Shown here: in pieces, positions 60,777 to 64,000 of the stretch
How the letters are laid out: every line of letters starts with the position of its first letter
How positions within the stretch are numbered: the stretch's first letter is position 1
The notes under the pieces: model-generated
Database searches by the model: none
Told to the model about the DNA's origin: nothing
Seen by the model: the letters and a program-made list of their open reading frames with translations, nothing else
Assembly (NCBI RefSeq): GCF_000425745.1
Contig: NZ_AUEA01000013.1
Coordinates: forward strand, 62,001-126,000
DNA length: 64,000 nt
Origin: Pseudomonas cremoricolorata DSM 17059 = NBRC 16634
GTDB lineage: Bacteria; Pseudomonadota; Gammaproteobacteria; Pseudomonadales; Pseudomonadaceae
Direction: 5' to 3'
Position numbers and translations under genes: made by a program

Positions 60777-61718
60777 ATGCTCGAGCTGCTGATCCAGACC
60801 CTGAACATCACGGCACCTGTGTTCGCCATGCTGTTTCTCGGCGTACTGCTCAAGCGCATCGGGCTGATCGACGATGCCTTCAACCGGGTAGCCTCCAACC
60901 TGGTGTTCAACGTGTGCATGCCGGCGCTGCTGTTTCTCGGCATCTATCACGCCGACCTCTCCAGCGCCGTGCAGCCCGGCCTGATCGTCTACTTCACCGT
61001 GGCCACGCTGATCGGTTTCGGGGTGTCGTGGTGGCTGGCGATCCGCCGCTGTGCGTATGCCGATCGCGGCATCTATACCCAGGGCAGCTTTCGCGGCAAC
61101 AACGGCATCATCGGCCTGGCGCTGGCGGCGAGCCTGTATGGCGACCACGGCATTTCCCTGGGCGCGCTGCTCGCCGGCCTGGTGATCCTGCTCTACAACA
61201 CGCTCTCGGCCGTGGTGCTGGCGATGTACAGCCGCGAACTCAAGTCCGATCCATGGAGCATCGCCAAGAGCGTGCTGAGCAACCCGCTGATTCTCAGTGT
61301 GCTGCTGGCCACCGTGCTGGCCTATGGCGAGGTGGCGCTGCCCAACTGGCTGCTGACCTCCGGCGACTACCTGGCGCAGATGAGCCTGCCGCTGGCGCTG
61401 ATCTGCATCGGCGGCACGCTGTCGCTGCCGGCGCTGCGCGACAGCGGCAAACTGGCTTTCGAGGTCAGCCTGTTGAAGATGGTCTGGCTGCCACTGCTGG
61501 GCACCCTGGGGGCCTGGCTGTGTGGTTTCCGCGGCGCCGAGCTGGGCATTCTGTTCCTGTATTTCGGCAGCCCCACCGCAGCGGCCAGCTACGTCATGGC
61601 GCGCGCAGCCCAGGGCAATCACCAGCTCGCGGCCTCGATCATCGTCATCACCACGTTGATGGCTGCAATCACTACCAATATCGGCATTTTCGTCTTGCAG
61701 TGGGGCGGATGGATCTAG
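60777..61718 (+). CDS. AEC (auxin efflux carrier)-family transporter
   Basis: 313-residue membrane protein with about ten helices, starting MLELLIQTLNITAPVFAMLFLGVLLKRIG, and with the central GSFRGNNGIIGLALA signature of the AEC/YfdV family. Members move small organic acids or hydrophobic substrates. The substrate here is unknown. It lies 82 bases past the RoxR terminator and 48 bases before the AroP-type permease. Confidence 0.87.
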   Translation: MLELLIQTLNITAPVFAMLFLGVLLKRIGLIDDAFNRVASNLVFNVCMPALLFLGIYHADLSSAVQPGLIVYFTVATLIGFGVSWWLAIRRCAYADRGIYTQGSFRGNNGIIGLALAASLYGDHGISLGALLAGLVILLYNTLSAVVLAMYSRELKSDPWSIAKSVLSNPLILSVLLATVLAYGEVALPNWLLTSGDYLAQMSLPLALICIGGTLSLPALRDSGKLAFEVSLLKMVWLPLLGTLGAWLCGFRGAELGILFLYFGSPTAAASYVMARAAQGNHQLAASIIVITTLMAAITTNIGIFVLQWGGWI

Positions 61719-61766
61719 ATGCTCACTGCCGACTTCGCCACCGCTTTCTGAGCCATAGGACACCGC

Positions 61767-63128
61767 ATGGACACGCAGCACTCGCCAGAACCGCTCAAAC
61801 GCGGTCTGAAAAACCGTCATATCCAGCTGATCGCCCTGGGTGGGGCCATCGGCACGGGGCTGTTTCTCGGCATCGCCCAGACCATCCAGCTGGCCGGCCC
61901 CTCGGTGCTGCTGGGCTACGCGGTGGCCGGCCTGATGGCGTTCTTCATCATGCGCCAGCTCGGCGAGATGGTGGTCGAGGAGCCGGTGGCCGGCAGCTTC
62001 AGCCACTTTGCGCACAACTACTGGAGCGAGTTCGCAGGTTTCGTTTCGGGCTGGAACTACTGGGTGGTGTACGTGCTGGTGGGCATGGCCGAGCTGACCG
62101 CCGTGGGTATCTACGTCAAGTACTGGTGGCCGGACTTCCCCACCTGGGCCACGGCTGCGATCTTCTTCGTGCTGATCAACGCCATCAACCTGACCCAGGT
62201 GAAAGTGTATGGCGAGATGGAGTTCTGGTTTTCGCTGGTCAAGGTGGTGGCGATCGTCAGCATGATCGGCTTCGGCGCCTGGCTGCTCGGCACCGGCAGC
62301 GGCGGGCCGGATGCCAGCGTCGCCAACCTGTGGCAGCACGGCGGCTTCTTCCCCAACGGCATCACCGGGCTGATCATGGCCTTGGCGGTGATCATGTTTT
62401 CCTTCGGCGGGCTCGAGCTGGTCGGCATCACCGCTGCCGAGGCCGACAACCCACGGTTGAGCATTCCCAAGGCCACCAACCAGGTGGTGTACCGCATCCT
62501 GATCTTCTACATCGGCGCCCTGGCCGTGCTGCTGGCGCTGTACCCGTGGCAGAAGGTGGTGCAGGGCGGCAGCCCGTTCGTGATGATCTTCCATGAGCTG
62601 GACAGCGACGTGGTGGCCACCGTGCTCAACGTGGTGGTGCTGACGGCGGCGCTGTCGGTCTACAACAGCTGTGTGTACGCCAACAGCCGCATGCTGTTCG
62701 GCCTGGCCAGCCAGGGCGATGCGCCGCGCCAGTTGCTCAAGCTCAATCGTCGTGGCGTGCCGCTGGCGGCGCTGGGCGTATCGGCCGTGGCCACCGGGCT
62801 GTGCGTGGTGATCAACTACCTGATGCCGGGCGAGGCCTTCGGCCTGCTGATGGCCCTGGCGGTGTCTGCGCTGGTGATCAACTGGGCGAGCATCAGCATC
62901 ACCCACCTGAAGTTCCGCAAAGCCAAGCTGGCTCAGGGCCAGACGCCGTTCTACCGCAGCTGGGGCCACCCGTTCACCAACCACCTGTGCCTGGCGTTCA
63001 TCGCGCTGATCGTGGTGGTGATGTACCTGACCCCGCCGATTCGCATCTCGGTGCTGCTGATTCCGGCCTGGATCGCGGTGCTGGGGGTTGCCTTCAAGCT
63101 GAAGAAGCTGCGCCAGGCCAAGGCCTGA
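61767..63128 (+). CDS. AroP-type aromatic amino acid permease
   Basis: 453-residue APC-superfamily amino acid transporter with twelve helices. LKRGLKNRHIQLIALGGAIGTGLFLG (about residues 10-35), IMRQLGEMVVEEPVAGSFSHFA and MFSFGGLELVGITAAEADNP match E. coli AroP/PheP nearly residue for residue, and are more distant from GABA or proline permeases. Uptake of Phe, Tyr or Trp is therefore likely, though Pseudomonas has several paralogs with overlapping range. RBS is weak. Confidence 0.87.
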   Translation: MDTQHSPEPLKRGLKNRHIQLIALGGAIGTGLFLGIAQTIQLAGPSVLLGYAVAGLMAFFIMRQLGEMVVEEPVAGSFSHFAHNYWSEFAGFVSGWNYWVVYVLVGMAELTAVGIYVKYWWPDFPTWATAAIFFVLINAINLTQVKVYGEMEFWFSLVKVVAIVSMIGFGAWLLGTGSGGPDASVANLWQHGGFFPNGITGLIMALAVIMFSFGGLELVGITAAEADNPRLSIPKATNQVVYRILIFYIGALAVLLALYPWQKVVQGGSPFVMIFHELDSDVVATVLNVVVLTAALSVYNSCVYANSRMLFGLASQGDAPRQLLKLNRRGVPLAALGVSAVATGLCVVINYLMPGEAFGLLMALAVSALVINWASISITHLKFRKAKLAQGQTPFYRSWGHPFTNHLCLAFIALIVVVMYLTPPIRISVLLIPAWIAVLGVAFKLKKLRQAKA

Positions 63129-63158
63129 GCGCTGCGCCCCGGCAGTGCGGGGTGAGCC

Positions 63159-64000
63159 TCACTGCTGGCGGCGCCAGGCGCGCACGGTGGTGTAGAGCAA
63201 AATGCCGCCCAGCACCGGCAGCACGTAGAACAGCATCAGCCGCTCGAGCCGCCCGGCCAGCGGCATGCCGGTGGTGAAGGTCACCACATGCAGGCCGTAC
63301 ACCAGGTACAGACCGAGCAGCACCAATCCTTCGGCACGGGTGATGCGGTAGCCGGAATAGAACAGCGGCAGGCTCAGCGCGGCGACACCGAGCATCACCG
63401 GCAGGTCGAAAGCCAGGGCGTTGGGCGAGATCGACAGCGGCTGCGGGGTCACCAGTGCGGTCAGGCCAAGCACCGCCAGCAGGTTGAACAGGTTGCTGCC
63501 GATCACCGTGCCCACGGCGATCTCGCGTTCCCCACGCAGCGCTGCGACCACCGCCGCTGCCAGCTCCGGTAGCGAGGTGCACACCGCGACCACGGTGAGG
63601 CCGATGACCCGCTCCGACAGCCCCAGGTCGGTCGCGACTTCCACCGCAGCTTCCAGCAGCAGATGCCCCGCCAGACTCAGCAGCACGAAACCCAGCGCCA
63701 CCTGACACAGCGTGCCGGACCAGAACCGTGCACGCCCGACGTGGTGAATCTGCGGGGCCGGATAGGTGCGGGCGTAATGCCGTGACTGATGCCAGAGCAT
63801 CAGCAGGTAACCGAGCAGGCCAAGCAGCAGCAGCGCGCCTTCCAGGCGACCCAGCTCGGCATTGCTCGCCAGCAGGTACACCAGCGCGCTGGCGCCGATC
63901 ATCAGCGGCAGGTCGAGGCGCACCAGTTGCCGCGACACCCGCAGCGGGATGATCAGCGCGGTGAAACCCAGCACCACCAGCAGGTTGAAGATGTTGCTGC
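63159..64000 (-). CDS. Sodium/calcium exchanger-type protein (CaCA family), partial
   Basis: Minus-strand gene whose 5' end runs off the window: the frame stays open through the last base, and the in-frame GTG at 63977 is not the true start because family residues (SNIFNLL) precede it. The visible part has two alpha-repeat motifs: (G)SNIFNLLVVLGFTALI at the edge, and GSNLFNLLAVLGLTALV in the second half, preceded by GLTVVAVCTSLPELAAAV. Eight or more helices. YrbG-like; ions carried (Ca, Na, K, H) are not determinable. A signature with two repeats separated by about 150 residues is typical. Confidence 0.88.
   Translation of the reverse strand, partial: SNIFNLLVVLGFTALIIPLRVSRQLVRLDLPLMIGASALVYLLASNAELGRLEGALLLLGLLGYLLMLWHQSRHYARTYPAPQIHHVGRARFWSGTLCQVALGFVLLSLAGHLLLEAAVEVATDLGLSERVIGLTVVAVCTSLPELAAAVVAALRGEREIAVGTVIGSNLFNLLAVLGLTALVTPQPLSISPNALAFDLPVMLGVAALSLPLFYSGYRITRAEGLVLLGLYLVYGLHVVTFTTGMPLAGRLERLMLFYVLPVLGGILLYTTVRAWRRQQ

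Noticed and set aside
60914..62596. 560-codon plus-strand frame overlapping both AEC and AroP-type genes
   Set aside because: It runs in a different frame across two genes with clear families and has Ala/Arg/Gly/His-rich composition. It is an out-of-frame shadow.

Overview
The window is ordinary chromosomal DNA of a fluorescent pseudomonad, most probably of the Pseudomonas putida group. The evidence is high GC with strong GC3 bias, close to full-length matches by eye to remembered Pseudomonas proteins (Cyo oxidase, Tgt, IscS, Der, RF3, RoxS/RoxR), a recognisable P. putida-type REP core (GCGGGT..ACCCGC followed by TCTCACAC), and a gene order that matches what I remember of the P. putida chromosome. 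No database search was run. I see no phage, insertion sequence with a transposase, CRISPR array, toxin cassette or rRNA operon. Nearly all of it is core genome.

Layout. 1-3.9 kb: the last four genes of the cytochrome bo3 oxidase operon (cyoB, C, D, E) ending in a strong terminator. 4.1-9.4 kb: single genes (AlaC aminotransferase, a cysteine-cluster protein, a GNAT acetyltransferase, a small membrane protein, an LprI/DUF1311 protein, a bestrophin-like channel, a trypsin-like lipoprotein). 9.8 kb: tRNA-Leu(CAA). 10-15.4 kb: queA-tgt-yajC-secD-secF (queuosine tRNA modification plus Sec translocon accessory). 15.5-17.1 kb: a glycine-zipper envelope protein and suhB, convergent on a perfect bidirectional terminator. 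17.1-24.3 kb: trmJ, cysE and the complete isc operon (iscR-S-U-A-hscB-hscA-fdx-iscX) with a recognisable IscR operator. 24.4-33.6 kb: ndk, then rlmN-pilF-rodZ-ispG-hisS-yfgM-bamB-der. 33.7-39.5 kb: an overlapping transaminase/omega-amidase pair, a PepSY-flavoreductase fusion, and ornithine decarboxylase. 40.1-43.6 kb: a four-gene OpuC-type osmoprotectant ABC transporter. 44-47 kb: prfC, a membrane protein of unknown role and a 24-residue membrane peptide gene. 47-57.6 kb: a dipeptide uptake locus with three solute-binding proteins, an OprD-type porin and one DppBCDF translocon. 57.9-64 kb: a SIMPL-domain protein, the RoxS/RoxR redox two-component system, an AEC transporter, an AroP-type amino acid permease and a truncated Na/Ca exchanger-type protein running off the right edge.

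Functional links. Terminal oxidase genes and the quinone-motif kinase RoxS, which belongs to a family known to control terminal oxidases, both lie in this window. CysE (cysteine precursor) sits directly before the cysteine-consuming Isc machinery. The dpp locus pairs an outer-membrane channel with several binding proteins that probably share one inner-membrane permease.

I did not find a convincing undescribed system. The observations most worth a second look are non-coding: an inverted repeat upstream of the dpp locus that looks like an operator, a terminator whose loop carries the ndk -10 box, a 144-bp imperfect palindrome between speC and the opuC-like operon, and stable hairpins in the spacers of the dpp locus. 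To these I add the 24-aa membrane peptide gene.
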